Source of the DNA: Pseudomonadota bacterium
GTDB taxonomy: Bacteria > Desulfobacterota > Desulfobacteria > Desulfobacterales > Desulfobacteraceae
NCBI GenBank assembly: GCA_018821535.1
Contig: JAHJLV010000041.1
Coordinates: 124,001 to 188,000, forward strand
Direction: 5' to 3'
Length of the DNA: 64,000 bases
Both the position numbers and the translations under genes were made by a program. Of this stretch, positions 1 through 10,734 are shown one piece after another (the first letter of the stretch is position 1; the number at the start of each line of letters is the position of its first letter). Under the pieces are notes generated by a model. It worked only from the letters and a program-made list of their open reading frames with translations, was not told where the DNA came from and made no database searches.

Positions 1-57
1 AATTTTTTTATTTTTCCGGGCATCAAAATCGTATTTTAAATTTAACCGTATCTGATT

Positions 58-1443
58 TTAAAACTTCATTTCCTTTTGTTTTAAAATATCAAAATAGGTC
101 ATGATTTTCTCCACATAAATGACCGGTTCCCACCCTCTGGCATACCCGTACTTTGTTTTTTCATAATAATCGGATTTTGACAGCAGCGGCAGCACCTTTA
201 CCAGGTTCTGCCATTTGGTGTCATCCAGGCCCTTGTTCCTGGCAATTTTCATGGCATCGGTAATGTGGCCGTAGCCAATATTATAGCTGGCAAGAGCAAA
301 GACGGTTTTTTCATATTCATTATCAAAATGTTCAAAGTTTTTCATCATTTTATCCAGATATCCGATACCGGCCTGAATACTTTGTTCCGGGTTCAGGCGG
401 TTCTCAATGCCCATTTCATCTGCGGTGACCGTGGTGACCTGCATCAGTCCCAGGACATTGGTAAAGCTTTTTGCCATCGGATTAAAATGGGATTCCTGGT
501 AGACAACAGCTGCAACAAGTCTCCAGTCAAATCCGTATTTTTCAGATTCCTTGATGATGGTATCTTTAAACTGAGGCAAACGGGTTCTGATCCGCTGCTG
601 GAACAGTTTGATATCAAAAAGATCAGAGTTTTCTATATTTGCATAGTATTTATCCGTAAGCTGGGTTAATTTGCCGGTCTGCATGGCATACAGAATAAAC
701 TGGTTAATGGTTTTGAGCATTTCACTGTCATCCTTTCTGGCAGCCCAGGCAAGGGATTCTTTCCCCTGCAGGGGAATACCGACGCGGATATCCGGATAGT
801 ACCGCTGACTTAAAAAAGCAATATTGGAATCCGACACAGTGAATTTTAATTCTTTGTCATTTACCATCCGGATCAGTTCCAGTGTGGGAATATTGTTGTG
901 CAGGACATAATTGAGATCAATTCCTGATTTTATGAGCGTCCTGATCCTTGAGTGATAAGATGTCCCCCGCCGGACATGAAGTGTTCTGTCGTTCATGCTT
1001 TTAATACTTCTGGGCCCGTGGGTCAGTTTGTGATGGACAATATGCTGCTGGATGGTCATGTAGGGAATGGAGAAAATGGCCTTTTCAAGCCTTTCCCGTG
1101 TGATCGTCAGTCCGGCTGCGATGAAATCTCCTTTTTTATCATCAAGATAGGAAAACATATTATTCCAGCCGGGAGTGATGATATCTAAATCCACATTGAG
1201 AAAATCGGCAAATTCTTTTGCAAGGTCATATTCAAAACCGGCAGGTTGTCCATTGTAATAATAATAGGTATTGATTGAGCTGTTGGTGATAAGGCGCAGC
1301 ACGCCGTTCTTTTTAATTTTTTCCACTGTATTTAAATCAGAACCGATATCCTGTCGATGGATCAGAAAAGAAAAAAAGACAAAAAAGGCTAATAAGGACA
1401 GCAGATTTATGATGATGAAATACTTAAAATAAAAACGTTTCAT
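58..1443 (-). CDS. mltF: MltF-like membrane-bound lytic murein transglycosylase
   Basis: A 461-residue protein in two parts. After an N-terminal hydrophobic anchor (about residues 8-28) comes a periplasmic solute-binding-like domain of the SBP_bac_3 type (about 45-265), then a C-terminal SLT lysozyme-like domain (about 290-440). The SLT signature is visible as YQESHFNPMAKS followed by GLMQV, with the catalytic glutamate at about residue 317. The family cleaves peptidoglycan glycan strands to 1,6-anhydro products at the membrane. The ATG lies 3 nt after the parC stop, so it is probably translated from a parE-parC-mltF transcript. Domain order and length match MltF; the ligand of the binding-protein part is unknown. 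Confidence 0.87.
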   Translation of the reverse strand: MKRFYFKYFIIINLLSLLAFFVFFSFLIHRQDIGSDLNTVEKIKKNGVLRLITNSSINTYYYYNGQPAGFEYDLAKEFADFLNVDLDIITPGWNNMFSYLDDKKGDFIAAGLTITRERLEKAIFSIPYMTIQQHIVHHKLTHGPRSIKSMNDRTLHVRRGTSYHSRIRTLIKSGIDLNYVLHNNIPTLELIRMVNDKELKFTVSDSNIAFLSQRYYPDIRVGIPLQGKESLAWAARKDDSEMLKTINQFILYAMQTGKLTQLTDKYYANIENSDLFDIKLFQQRIRTRLPQFKDTIIKESEKYGFDWRLVAAVVYQESHFNPMAKSFTNVLGLMQVTTVTADEMGIENRLNPEQSIQAGIGYLDKMMKNFEHFDNEYEKTVFALASYNIGYGHITDAMKIARNKGLDDTKWQNLVKVLPLLSKSDYYEKTKYGYARGWEPVIYVEKIMTYFDILKQKEMKF

Positions 1444-1445
1444 AT

Positions 1446-3719
1446 TTAGCCGTTTTCAGAGTCAATCAGTATGATTTCCACCTGGTCTACTTTCTGGTAG
1501 CGCTGGGGAAGTTTTCTTCCCCGATGACCCCGCGTGCCGGTGTAATCGGCCTGGTTACCCGCGGTTAACTTAAAAGAATGTTTACCAGAGTATATAACAA
1601 GATCTGACTGTACAGGCAAGATTTTAAGAAATTTAAGCGTTTCAGGCTCAGAAGACAACTGTTCTTTTTTGGGGATGGATATGATTTTATTTCCCTGTCC
1701 TTTTTTCAGGCAGGGCAGCTGGTTCAAGGGAAATATCAGCAGTCTTCCTTTGTTTGTAATGGCAGCGACATTGTCCTGTGCAAGATTCCAGACACGTTCG
1801 GGTTCAAGCAGCCGGCAGTTCTTTTTTAAATTGATGACGGCTTTTCCGTTTTTGTAATTGGTGAGGAAATCTTCAAACCGGATAATAAATCCATATCCAT
1901 TGTCAGAAGACAGCAGGTAATGCCAGGAATTTTCGCCACACAGCATAAAGCAAATGGATGCGTTGGGCGCAATGGCAAGATGGCCGGTCAGCGGTTCTCC
2001 GTTTCCCCGTGCTGAAGGCAGTGCATGGGACAGCATCATATAGCTTCTGCCGGTATTGTCCAGAAAAACAATGGGGCTGTCACTTCGGGTTCTCAGATAT
2101 CCCATCAGGGCATCTCCGGATTTGAATTTGACAGATTCAGGATTAATATCATGGCCTTTTGCAGATCTGATCCAGCCGTTTTGCGACAGGATGATGGTGA
2201 CCGGTTCAATATCAATCACATCGGTAACAGAGAATTTTTCAGCCTCTTTTCTTTCCTTGATGGGAGATCGTCTTTTATCTCCGAATTGCCTGGCATCGGA
2301 CTGGATTTCTTCCTTAATATAATTTTTAAAATCCGTTTCATTTCCCAGGATTTTTTCAAGTTTTTTCTTCTGGGATTTTAACTCTTTTAATTCAGACTGG
2401 ATTTTAATTTCTTCGAGTTTTGCAAGCTGCCGCAATCTGATTTCCAGGATAGCCGTGGCCTGGATGTCGGAAAGAGAAAAGGCTTTAATCAGTTCGGGTT
2501 TGGGATGGTCGCAATTGCGGATGATTCTGATGACTTCATCAATATTCAGATAAACAGTTAAAAACCCTTCTAAAATATGCAGACGGCTCAAGATTTTTTC
2601 AAGGCGGAAGTTTAATTTTCTTCGAACTGTGTCTGCACGGAATTCCAGCCATTCTGTGAGCATTGCAAGCAGATTTTTGACCTGCGGACGTCCATTGACG
2701 CCAATCATGTTCATATTCAGGGAATATGATTTTTCAAGATCGGTTGTGGCAAACAGATGATCGGTCAAGGCATCCAGATCCACCCGGTTTGACCGCGGGA
2801 TGATCACCAGCCGTGTAGGATCTTCATGGTCTGATTCATCGCGCAGATCACTGACCATGGGAAGCTTTTTGGCTTCCATCTGGGCCACAATCTGTTCGTA
2901 TATTTTTTCTGTGGAAGCATGGTAGGGCAGGGCGGTATAAATGATTTCCCCATCCTCAACATGAAATTTTGCCCGCATTTTGATCCGGCCGCTGCCGGTC
3001 TTATAATTTTCAATAATTTCATCTGCCGGTGTAATGATTTCAGCGTCCGTGGGAAAATCCGGTCCCTTGATAAATTTGCAGATATCATTGATGTCGGCAT
3101 TTTCATTATCAATCAGATAGATCAGGGCTTTTGCAACTTCCCGAAGGTTGTGGGGCAGAATATTGGTGGCCATGCCCACGGCAATTCCGGATGATCCGTT
3201 GAGCAGCAGATTGGGAAGGCGGCCGGGCAGAAGGCTGGGTTCGTTTAATGTGCCGTCAAAATTCGGGGTCCAGTCCACAGTGCCTTCTTCAAGTTCATCC
3301 AGAAGTATCCTGGCATATTCTGACAGTCTGGACTCGGTATATCTCATGGCAGCAAAGGATTTGGGGTCATTGGGATCACCCCAGTTTCCCTGACCGTCTA
3401 CCAGCGGATACCGCAGAGAAAACGGCTGGGCCATAAGCACCATGGCTTCGTAGCAGGCACTGTCGCCATGGGGATGAAATTTACCCAGAACATCGCCCAC
3501 AGTTCTTGCGGATTTTTTGAATTTGGATGTGGCAGATAACCCAAGCTGGCTCATGGAATAAATGATGCGCCGCTGAACCGGTTTCAGACCGTCACCGATG
3601 TGGGGCAAAGCCCTGTCCAGGATGACATACATGGAATAATTCAGGTACGCTTTCTGAGTAAAATCTTCAAACGCAATTTTTTCAAAGTCTGCAATGGCAG
3701 AAGGAAGCGTGTCTTTCAT
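1446..3719 (-). CDS. parC: DNA topoisomerase IV subunit A (ParC)
   Basis: A 757-residue type IIA topoisomerase A subunit, which with ParE decatenates replicated chromosomes. The N-terminal breakage-reunion core has the [11 protein letters not shown] motif, the quinolone-region stretch [12 protein letters not shown] and the catalytic tyrosine in [11 protein letters not shown] (about residue 128). The C-terminal part is short and divergent, as expected for ParC rather than GyrA, and I do not see a GyrA box. I chose the ATG at 3719, whose first base is the last base of the parE stop (TGATG); an in-frame TTG one codon upstream is less likely. GyrA is the main alternative, but the adjacent B subunit reads as ParE. 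Confidence 0.92.
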   Translation of the reverse strand: MKDTLPSAIADFEKIAFEDFTQKAYLNYSMYVILDRALPHIGDGLKPVQRRIIYSMSQLGLSATSKFKKSARTVGDVLGKFHPHGDSACYEAMVLMAQPFSLRYPLVDGQGNWGDPNDPKSFAAMRYTESRLSEYARILLDELEEGTVDWTPNFDGTLNEPSLLPGRLPNLLLNGSSGIAVGMATNILPHNLREVAKALIYLIDNENADINDICKFIKGPDFPTDAEIITPADEIIENYKTGSGRIKMRAKFHVEDGEIIYTALPYHASTEKIYEQIVAQMEAKKLPMVSDLRDESDHEDPTRLVIIPRSNRVDLDALTDHLFATTDLEKSYSLNMNMIGVNGRPQVKNLLAMLTEWLEFRADTVRRKLNFRLEKILSRLHILEGFLTVYLNIDEVIRIIRNCDHPKPELIKAFSLSDIQATAILEIRLRQLAKLEEIKIQSELKELKSQKKKLEKILGNETDFKNYIKEEIQSDARQFGDKRRSPIKERKEAEKFSVTDVIDIEPVTIILSQNGWIRSAKGHDINPESVKFKSGDALMGYLRTRSDSPIVFLDNTGRSYMMLSHALPSARGNGEPLTGHLAIAPNASICFMLCGENSWHYLLSSDNGYGFIIRFEDFLTNYKNGKAVINLKKNCRLLEPERVWNLAQDNVAAITNKGRLLIFPLNQLPCLKKGQGNKIISIPKKEQLSSEPETLKFLKILPVQSDLVIYSGKHSFKLTAGNQADYTGTRGHRGRKLPQRYQKVDQVEIILIDSENG

Positions 3720-5659
3720 CAATCAATCTCTTTTATATTGCCGTTGGTTTCAATCCAGATTTTCCGGTCCATGGCTCTTTTTTTGCCCAGAAGCATATCC
3801 ATGATCTCATAGACGTTTTTAAGCGCAGTATCATCTTCAGTATTCACCTCCAGTTGAACCAGCCGCCGTGAATCCGGTGCAATAGTGGTTTCCTTCAACT
3901 GTGCCGGGTTCATTTCTCCCAACCCTTTAAACCGCTGAATGTTGATTTTTCCATGTTTTTTGCGGCGGCTGATCCGTTTGATGATATTGTTTTTTTCCGA
4001 TTCGTCCAGGGCATAGAACACTTCTTTGCCTGCATCAATCCGGTATAGTGGCGGCATGGCAATGAACACATGGCCTTTTTTGACGATTTTGGGAAAATGC
4101 TTTAAAAAAAGGGCGCACATCAACGTGGCGATATGCAGGCCGTCTGAATCCGCATCTGCAAGGATACAGACCCGGTTATACCGAAGTTTTGAGATATCAT
4201 CAGAGCCGGGGACAACCCCGAGCACCTGGGAGATATCCTTGATTTCCCTTGAATCTAAAATAGCAGAGGAGTCCATGTCCCAGGTATTTAAAATTTTCCC
4301 CCGCAGCGGCATGATGGCCTGGAATCGTCTGTCCCGGGCCTGTTTTGCAGAACCGCCGGCAGAATCCCCTTCCACGAAGAAAAGTTCTCGTCTTTCCTGG
4401 TCCACACTGCTGCAGTCTGATAATTTTGCAGGCAGGCGAACCCCGTTGAATTCCTTTTTTTTTATAACTTTTTTGGCTTTTTTAATCCGGTTCTGGGCAT
4501 TATCAATGGCCAGCGCAGCTAAAGCTTCGCCCTGTTCAAAATTCTGGTTCAGCCATAAGCTGAATGCATCCCTGATCTGGATATTCACCAGATTGGCACA
4601 GTGGCGCGAAGAAAGCCGTTCTTTTGTCTGGCCTGAAAACTGGGCATCGGAAAGTTTGACAGACAGAATATATGCCACATTGTCCCATATGTCTTCAGGG
4701 GCCAGATAAAGACCTTTGGGCAGCAGATTCCGGAATTTGCAAAATTCTCTGACAGATTCCAGCAAGCCGGATCTGAAACCGTTCACATGGGTGCCGCCAA
4801 GTTTTGTCGGAATCAGATTGACATAGCTTTCTTCCGGATTCTGGTCTTTTTCGCAGGTCCAGTTAACCGCCCAGGCAATCTGGATATCATCTCCCTGGAC
4901 TTCACCGTGAAAAGGAGATGAAAAAATGCATTCTTTTTCCTTGAGGTTTTCAGTCAGATAATCATCAATGCCATGATCATATTTCCAGGTGTCTTCTTCC
5001 CCGGATGCTTCATCAATAAACCGGGTGGTCAGACCCTTGCATAGAATGGCTTTGGATTTCAGGGCAATCCGGATGGCGTCTCTGGAAAAAACGGGGATGT
5101 CAAAATAGGATGTTTCCGGATAAAACTGAAGCGTTGTTCCGGTTTTTGTTCTGGGCACTGTATTGATAATGGACAGATCCTGCACCTTGATGCCGTTTTC
5201 AAACCGGATATGATATTCATGGCCGTTGCGGCAGATGTGAATGATCAGGTTTTTTGACAATGCATTCACAACAGAGACACCAACGCCGTGCAGACCGCCT
5301 GAATAACTGTAGTCCTTGTTTGAGAATTTAGCACCGGCATGCAGTTTGGACATGATCAGTTCCACGCCGGATATTTTTTCTTCAGGATGAATATCCACAG
5401 GCATTCCGCGCCCGTTATCCGCAACCAGAATGGAGGCATCCTGTTTCAGCGTGACCTCGATCAAGGTGGCATGTCCGGCAATGGCTTCATCAACGCTGTT
5501 GTCAATGACTTCAAAGGCCAGATGATCCGGGCTGGATGTATCCGTATACATGCCCGGCCGTCTTTTTACCGGATCAAGACCTTTTAAGATTTCTATAGAG
5601 TCTGCATTATACGTGCCTGCAGTGCCTGTTTGCTTCGTGTCGGACTCAAATAATTTCAT
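3719..5659 (-). CDS. parE: DNA topoisomerase IV subunit B (ParE)
   Basis: A 646-residue ATPase subunit of topoisomerase IV. The GHKL ATP-binding motifs are in order: [22 protein letters not shown] and [15 protein letters not shown]. The TOPRIM metal-binding motifs follow: [12 protein letters not shown] with LRGKILN, then [10 protein letters not shown]. The C-terminal part has the [13 protein letters not shown] motif of the family. The length (about 630-650 residues) is typical of ParE, whereas most proteobacterial GyrB carries an extra insertion. It is first in a tight minus-strand operon with parC and mltF and is divergent from the adenylate cyclase gene. No strong Shine-Dalgarno is visible before the ATG. 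Confidence 0.92.
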   Translation of the reverse strand: MKLFESDTKQTGTAGTYNADSIEILKGLDPVKRRPGMYTDTSSPDHLAFEVIDNSVDEAIAGHATLIEVTLKQDASILVADNGRGMPVDIHPEEKISGVELIMSKLHAGAKFSNKDYSYSGGLHGVGVSVVNALSKNLIIHICRNGHEYHIRFENGIKVQDLSIINTVPRTKTGTTLQFYPETSYFDIPVFSRDAIRIALKSKAILCKGLTTRFIDEASGEEDTWKYDHGIDDYLTENLKEKECIFSSPFHGEVQGDDIQIAWAVNWTCEKDQNPEESYVNLIPTKLGGTHVNGFRSGLLESVREFCKFRNLLPKGLYLAPEDIWDNVAYILSVKLSDAQFSGQTKERLSSRHCANLVNIQIRDAFSLWLNQNFEQGEALAALAIDNAQNRIKKAKKVIKKKEFNGVRLPAKLSDCSSVDQERRELFFVEGDSAGGSAKQARDRRFQAIMPLRGKILNTWDMDSSAILDSREIKDISQVLGVVPGSDDISKLRYNRVCILADADSDGLHIATLMCALFLKHFPKIVKKGHVFIAMPPLYRIDAGKEVFYALDESEKNNIIKRISRRKKHGKINIQRFKGLGEMNPAQLKETTIAPDSRRLVQLEVNTEDDTALKNVYEIMDMLLGKKRAMDRKIWIETNGNIKEID

Positions 5660-5763
5660 AAATTATTCTATTGTGGTATTAAAATTTATTAACTATAACG
5701 ATTTAGAAAATACCCTATATCATTTTTATTTATAAATGTACAAACAGGAAAAATATATTCGAT

Positions 5764-8700
5764 ATGGATGATGCAGTCAAAGAATTCGATTTTAACCTAT
5801 TTGAAGCGCACTGGGAAAAAATATCTGAAGAAAAAAAAGTTGAATTTTTAAAGGGCATCGGGCATCTGCCTCCCCAGACAGCCATCCTGCCTGTCCTGGC
5901 AGGCATTACCTCTTATCATTTAAGTGTTCGGAATATTGCAAGACACAGTTTTGAACATATTCAGGAAAAAATCAAAACTCTGTTAAGCGATCCCTTTGAT
6001 GCGGCCCGTTATTCAGAAGGGATGAAGGCCTCCCATTCTGTCTGCACCCGTATCTATACAGAAATAAAGCCCAATATGACGCTTAAGGAACTGAGTTCTT
6101 TTTTCAAAATGCTTCTGGAAGTGGAAGGAAAGGGTGCTCATTTTGCGTTTATGGCTGTGTATCGCGGGTTGATAGCAGTCAGTGCCATGGAAAAAATAAT
6201 TTTGACATTGCCTGAAATTGAACGTCTGGATTTTGTGGATCAATACCTTCAGATCAGTCCGGCTATCCGCTTGAAACTGGGAATCCCGTTTGTCCGGTTC
6301 TTAAGATCCATAAAGAACAGAAAAACAGTGATTGAATTTTATGCTTCCCTTTTTGACCGCCAAAGAGATGCAGACCCGTTTTTGAAAAATATTGCCCCTG
6401 AATTACATCGCAAGGAACTGATTCTGGAAAACGAGATTGCATCCTCTTTTCCTGAAGAACAACTGATGGGGCTCAAAGCGCTGTCAATGATCACCAGCAG
6501 GATTGATGCTGATGTGCTGACAGATTTTCTGATGGATCAAAAAGTAAAAAAGATCCGGATGGTGATATACACGATTGTTGAAAATTCATCCATGGGAACG
6601 TATCAGAAACTGTTTACCCCCATATTGAATCTGTTTGCATCCCTTGATGAACAGGAGGCTTTTTTTGCTTTCAAGGCACTTGTGGTATCCGGGAAAAAGC
6701 CGATATACACGATTCTTGAAATGGTACAAAAAGAGTATCCACTCCTCATGCCGCTGATTCAAGAAGAGCTGTCCTCTCTTTCCAGGCTGTCTTTTTTTGT
6801 GCTGCAGGATATTGCGCTGAACAAGGATAAATACAGGACATCCAATTTTGAAGTGAACCTGTCCTGTGTATTCGGAATGGTTAAAAAACGTCCGGAACGG
6901 GTTGTCCGGATTTTAAAAAAATATGAGTTTGATCCCAAAGATTCTGTCCGAATGGATGTCACCCGGTTCATTGAAAAGACAAAGCAGCTGCTGATTGAAG
7001 AAAAACAGGATATTGAAACTCAATTTGACAGCGTGGTTGAACAGGTTATGGCGGCTGGCAAAACCAGCCGGGGTCTTATAAAAAGAATGTTTTCCACGCC
7101 GGCTGAAAAAAAACTGGAAGCCTTAAAAGCAGGACATGCAGGAGGTTCTATCGATTTTGAAGAGCAACTTGTTGCAAACGCAGATGTGTCTTCAGGAACT
7201 TTTCATTCGCCCCAGGTGTATTTCAGCCGGAGTATTATTCATAATTGTGATTTTTCGCATGCTTCTTTTCTGCACACTTATTTTAAAAAAGCGGTTTTCT
7301 ATAATGTGGATATGCAGCATGCCAGATTTGATACGGTCAGTTTTGATTTTGCCGTTTTTATCAATGTGGATGCAAAAAATGCAGAGTTTAAAAACTGCAG
7401 TTTCCAGGAAGTGTCTTTTTTTAACTGCAATCTGAATCAGGCGCGGATTACGGATGCCTCCTTTTTCAACAGCACCATCTCAAAAACATCTTTCAGTCAT
7501 ACGGATCTGTCCTTTTCTTCCTTTGCATACTCCAGAATTTCAGCAGTTTCCTTTATTTCATCAACCATAAACCAGACTGATTTTACAGGGGTGAAGGCAA
7601 GATTCTGCAGGTTTCCCGCCAGTGCAAAGAATATTTCCAGAGTGGATGATATTGATTATAATGCCAGAAAATATCAGTTATCATATACTGACATGCCGCG
7701 CATGAACCAAAGTATCGTCAATCAGATCAATATGCTTTTGTTCTGTGAATTCATTCATTACGGGGAGAAAAAATTTTTAAAACAGAATCAGCTCAGTCTG
7801 CTTACGGCATTTGATATTTTTAAACCCAGACAGGCAGATCTGTTCCAGATTATACCGTTTCTGCTTCATGAAAATGTCATGTTTCCCGGAATCGAAACCG
7901 TTAACCCGAAAACCCCCTGCGGCATCTGTGATTATATTCCGGATATTGAAACCCAGGCCATTTTAAAAAAATATATCTCTCAAAAAGATATTGTTGCACG
8001 ACGAAACAATGAGTATGCGGTTGAAGGTCTTTTCACCATTGGCAGCGTAGGGTCCATTGCCCAGACAGCGGATTCGGATATCGACTACTGGGTGTGTTAT
8101 GATGAAGAAAAGATCAGTGTCGAAGGTGTAAAACTGCTGCAGGACAAGCTTGAAAAAATGGAGCAGATGGTGGCAGATCAGTTTGATCTTCAGGTGACAT
8201 TTTTCCTTGTGGATATCCATCATGCAAAAGCCAATGATTTTGGAGATTCCAGTCTGGAAAGTTCAGGCTCAGCCCAGGCAAGGCTTTTAAAAGAAGAATT
8301 CTACAGGACCATGATTCATGTTGCAGGTAAAATTCCCTTGTGGGCAGTTTTACCCACCCCCATCAGTCTGAACTATTATAATGATATTGTAGATAGTGTC
8401 AGTGCATTTCCCAATCTTGCCCGATATATTGATCTGGGCGATATCCATGCCATTTCCTCCAGTGAATATTTCGGGGCATCCATCTGGCAGATGTTTAAAT
8501 GGCTTAAAAGTCCGTTTAAATCTGTTATCAAAATGGCGCTGCTTGAAACCTATATTTACGGGTATGGCAAAGATTCTCTTTTATGCAATAGATATAAGGA
8601 TGAATGGATGAATTCAGGGGTTCAGTTGAGACTTGCCCAGAATGATTCGTATTTTATCCTGCTGGAAAATCTTTTAAAATATTATGTATCAAACCAGGAT

Positions 8701-9633
8701 ACCCATTCTGTTCATCTTTTGCTGACCTGTTTTTTCTTGAAACTTGAAATTTCAAAAGATTCCCAGATTGATAACACGGTTTTCGGGTTCAGAAAAATTC
8801 TGCTTGAAAAATGCATGGTCAAATGGGGATGGAAAAAAGAAGATGTCTTTAAAATCGGCAGTTTCAAGTCCTGGTATTACAGTGATATTGCAAGACTTTC
8901 TGCTGCCATTGAAAAATATATGGTGAAAAAATATAAAACAGTCAATAAAGCCTTTGAAAGTCTTTTGCACGGACGATCCCAGATCAGTCCGGAAGACCGG
9001 ACTGTCCTGGGCCGCAAGATTTATATCGAATTTTCAAAACAGCCCGGAAAGGTTGAAAAAGTATTGCTGGTTTCCAGAAGTGATCAGCATTTTGAAGGAT
9101 TGCATCTGAAATATGTTCAAAAGGAGGGCAACGTCGGCACCTGGGTTTTGATAAACAAGCAGGCAAAAGCTGCTCAGTATAAGGAAGAACCTTTGGTCAA
9201 GGCCCGTACCATAGAGGAAATAGGGGCCTGGCTGATCAATAACAGTCTGTACAATGAAAATGCCGTGATCAATCTGGTTCCCAATCCGACCTATGTTACC
9301 TTTGATGATGTCCGTAAACTGTTCAAGGCCATGTATGATTTTCTGGAACCCATTCACAAGAGCCTGATCAGTTTTGATCAGCTGTTAATGAAAAGTCAGC
9401 CGCTATGTCTGTTTATTTCCATTAATTTCTATGCACCCCGGCAACAGAACAGGGTGACAGAATATACGGCCATTTATTTGAATTCATGGGGGGAAATGTA
9501 TTGTAAATCCGTATATTCAAAACAGGGGTTTGCCTCCATGGACGAGTGCAAACAAGACATTTTAAAACGGGTCGGCATAGATAAGATGCCGCTGAACACC
9601 GCCTTTTATTTTTCCAAGGGCGTGGCAAGATAA
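5764..9633 (+). CDS. Class I adenylate cyclase with N-terminal helical and pentapeptide-repeat domains
   Basis: A 1289-residue protein. Residues 1 to about 470 look alpha-helical and HEAT-like. About residues 484-617 form pentapeptide repeats (runs such as NCDFSHASFL, HARFDTVSF, KNCSFQEVSF). The remainder matches class I (CyaA-type) adenylate cyclase: GSVGSIAQTADSDIDYWVC at residues 760-778 corresponds to the nucleotidyltransferase-fold signature, with the metal-binding aspartates in SDID and the conserved Trp-Val-Cys, followed by VTFFLVDI. The expected reaction is ATP to cAMP plus pyrophosphate. Classical enterobacterial CyaA is about 850 residues and lacks the pentapeptide part. No membrane segments or signal peptide are seen. 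The stop is 1 bp from the convergent gene. The role of the added domains is unknown. Confidence 0.82.
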   Translation: MDDAVKEFDFNLFEAHWEKISEEKKVEFLKGIGHLPPQTAILPVLAGITSYHLSVRNIARHSFEHIQEKIKTLLSDPFDAARYSEGMKASHSVCTRIYTEIKPNMTLKELSSFFKMLLEVEGKGAHFAFMAVYRGLIAVSAMEKIILTLPEIERLDFVDQYLQISPAIRLKLGIPFVRFLRSIKNRKTVIEFYASLFDRQRDADPFLKNIAPELHRKELILENEIASSFPEEQLMGLKALSMITSRIDADVLTDFLMDQKVKKIRMVIYTIVENSSMGTYQKLFTPILNLFASLDEQEAFFAFKALVVSGKKPIYTILEMVQKEYPLLMPLIQEELSSLSRLSFFVLQDIALNKDKYRTSNFEVNLSCVFGMVKKRPERVVRILKKYEFDPKDSVRMDVTRFIEKTKQLLIEEKQDIETQFDSVVEQVMAAGKTSRGLIKRMFSTPAEKKLEALKAGHAGGSIDFEEQLVANADVSSGTFHSPQVYFSRSIIHNCDFSHASFLHTYFKKAVFYNVDMQHARFDTVSFDFAVFINVDAKNAEFKNCSFQEVSFFNCNLNQARITDASFFNSTISKTSFSHTDLSFSSFAYSRISAVSFISSTINQTDFTGVKARFCRFPASAKNISRVDDIDYNARKYQLSYTDMPRMNQSIVNQINMLLFCEFIHYGEKKFLKQNQLSLLTAFDIFKPRQADLFQIIPFLLHENVMFPGIETVNPKTPCGICDYIPDIETQAILKKYISQKDIVARRNNEYAVEGLFTIGSVGSIAQTADSDIDYWVCYDEEKISVEGVKLLQDKLEKMEQMVADQFDLQVTFFLVDIHHAKANDFGDSSLESSGSAQARLLKEEFYRTMIHVAGKIPLWAVLPTPISLNYYNDIVDSVSAFPNLARYIDLGDIHAISSSEYFGASIWQMFKWLKSPFKSVIKMALLETYIYGYGKDSLLCNRYKDEWMNSGVQLRLAQNDSYFILLENLLKYYVSNQDTHSVHLLLTCFFLKLEISKDSQIDNTVFGFRKILLEKCMVKWGWKKEDVFKIGSFKSWYYSDIARLSAAIEKYMVKKYKTVNKAFESLLHGRSQISPEDRTVLGRKIYIEFSKQPGKVEKVLLVSRSDQHFEGLHLKYVQKEGNVGTWVLINKQAKAAQYKEEPLVKARTIEEIGAWLINNSLYNENAVINLVPNPTYVTFDDVRKLFKAMYDFLEPIHKSLISFDQLLMKSQPLCLFISINFYAPRQQNRVTEYTAIYLNSWGEMYCKSVYSKQGFASMDECKQDILKRVGIDKMPLNTAFYFSKGVAR

Positions 9634-9634
9634 A

Positions 9635-10720
9635 TTAATTTTCATACAGATTTGATACCGCCCTTCGGGCACTGTTGATGGCGCCTTCAAGATACCCCCC
9701 GCACAGATCTGCGGTTTCTGAACCGGCAAAGTGAATTGTTCTGTCCCAGAAACAGGTCTGGTCTTCCGGGGGTTGATAAACTGGATGTTCGTACATGGGC
9801 GCCTGGTCAAATTCAGTTGCGGTGAATTTTTCCATGGCCCAGTCCTGGTAGAAAAACGCTTTTGGCCGGGCCGCCTTTTCCCCGAAAATTGAACACAGTT
9901 GTTCAAGAATCAGTTTTGTAAATGACGGGCCAGGATATCGTCTGGACGCGGGAAAATTAAAAAAACCTGTCAGGCCGTATGGGTTCTGGTTATGGTTTGA
10001 TCCGTCATGAATTTCACCTACCGGGCCTTTCTGGCTGAACGCCTGGCCTGAAAACCCTGCATCTCTCCAGAAAGGGGTGTCATAAAGCGCATAGAATTTT
10101 GCCTGTCCTGCCATCCATGTGCCAATTCTCAGCATGGCCTGTTCCAGTCTGTGGGGCAGATCCGGCGTAAAAAGGATGGTGGCTGCAGCAAGGCGCGGCG
10201 GAAGGGCCAGAATTATTTTTTGGGTTTTGAATATGGCCCGGGGGGCTTTTTCCAGTTCCCCGACATGGACATGCACACCATCTTCCTGCTTTTTTATTTC
10301 ACACACCGGAGAATCCAGTTTGACTGCCGTTTCCGGGATACGTTCATAAAGTTTTTTAATGAGCGCATTCATGCCACCGTTAAGCCGGAAGGATGCCGGT
10401 GATGTTGAATATCCGCGGACCGTATGAATATTTCCGTTGGGATCTTCGAACCGTCCCAAACCATCTTCAGACTGGCGATACCCTTCCAATCCAAGGGTCT
10501 GGATCAGGCCTGCAAGGCTGGGATTGATTGCAGGCCAGTACCAGGACGGTCCCAGGTCAGAAAAAAAACGGTTATATTCAGGGCACAGAATTCTTCCGCC
10601 TGTCCGTTTGCGAGCTTCAAGAATGACAAAGGATCTGCTCTGTTCAGACAGAAGATAGCCTGCATATAATCCGCTGAGACCGCCTCCGATGATAATGGTG
10701 TCAAAAACATTTTCCAACAT
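9635..10720 (-). CDS. FAD-dependent amine oxidase-family flavoprotein
   Basis: A 361-residue flavoprotein of the monoamine oxidase/protoporphyrinogen oxidase superfamily. The N-terminal dinucleotide-binding motif is DTIIIGGGLSGLYAGYLL with the downstream acidic LEARKRTGGRI. The C-terminal FAD-contact motif is IHFAGSETADLCGGYLEGAI. It starts 14 nt after the stop of the selenocysteine-type oxidoreductase on the same strand, so the two are probably co-transcribed. It is somewhat shorter than typical amine oxidases (about 420-500 residues). The substrate cannot be inferred. It converges with the adenylate cyclase gene, leaving 1 bp between stops. Confidence 0.8.
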   Translation of the reverse strand: MLENVFDTIIIGGGLSGLYAGYLLSEQSRSFVILEARKRTGGRILCPEYNRFFSDLGPSWYWPAINPSLAGLIQTLGLEGYRQSEDGLGRFEDPNGNIHTVRGYSTSPASFRLNGGMNALIKKLYERIPETAVKLDSPVCEIKKQEDGVHVHVGELEKAPRAIFKTQKIILALPPRLAAATILFTPDLPHRLEQAMLRIGTWMAGQAKFYALYDTPFWRDAGFSGQAFSQKGPVGEIHDGSNHNQNPYGLTGFFNFPASRRYPGPSFTKLILEQLCSIFGEKAARPKAFFYQDWAMEKFTATEFDQAPMYEHPVYQPPEDQTCFWDRTIHFAGSETADLCGGYLEGAINSARRAVSNLYEN

Positions 10721-10734
10721 GGATCATTCTTTTA

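Noticed and set aside
4026..4709. 227-residue plus-strand ORF inside parE
   Set aside because: It is antisense to the conserved ParE TOPRIM region and resembles no family.
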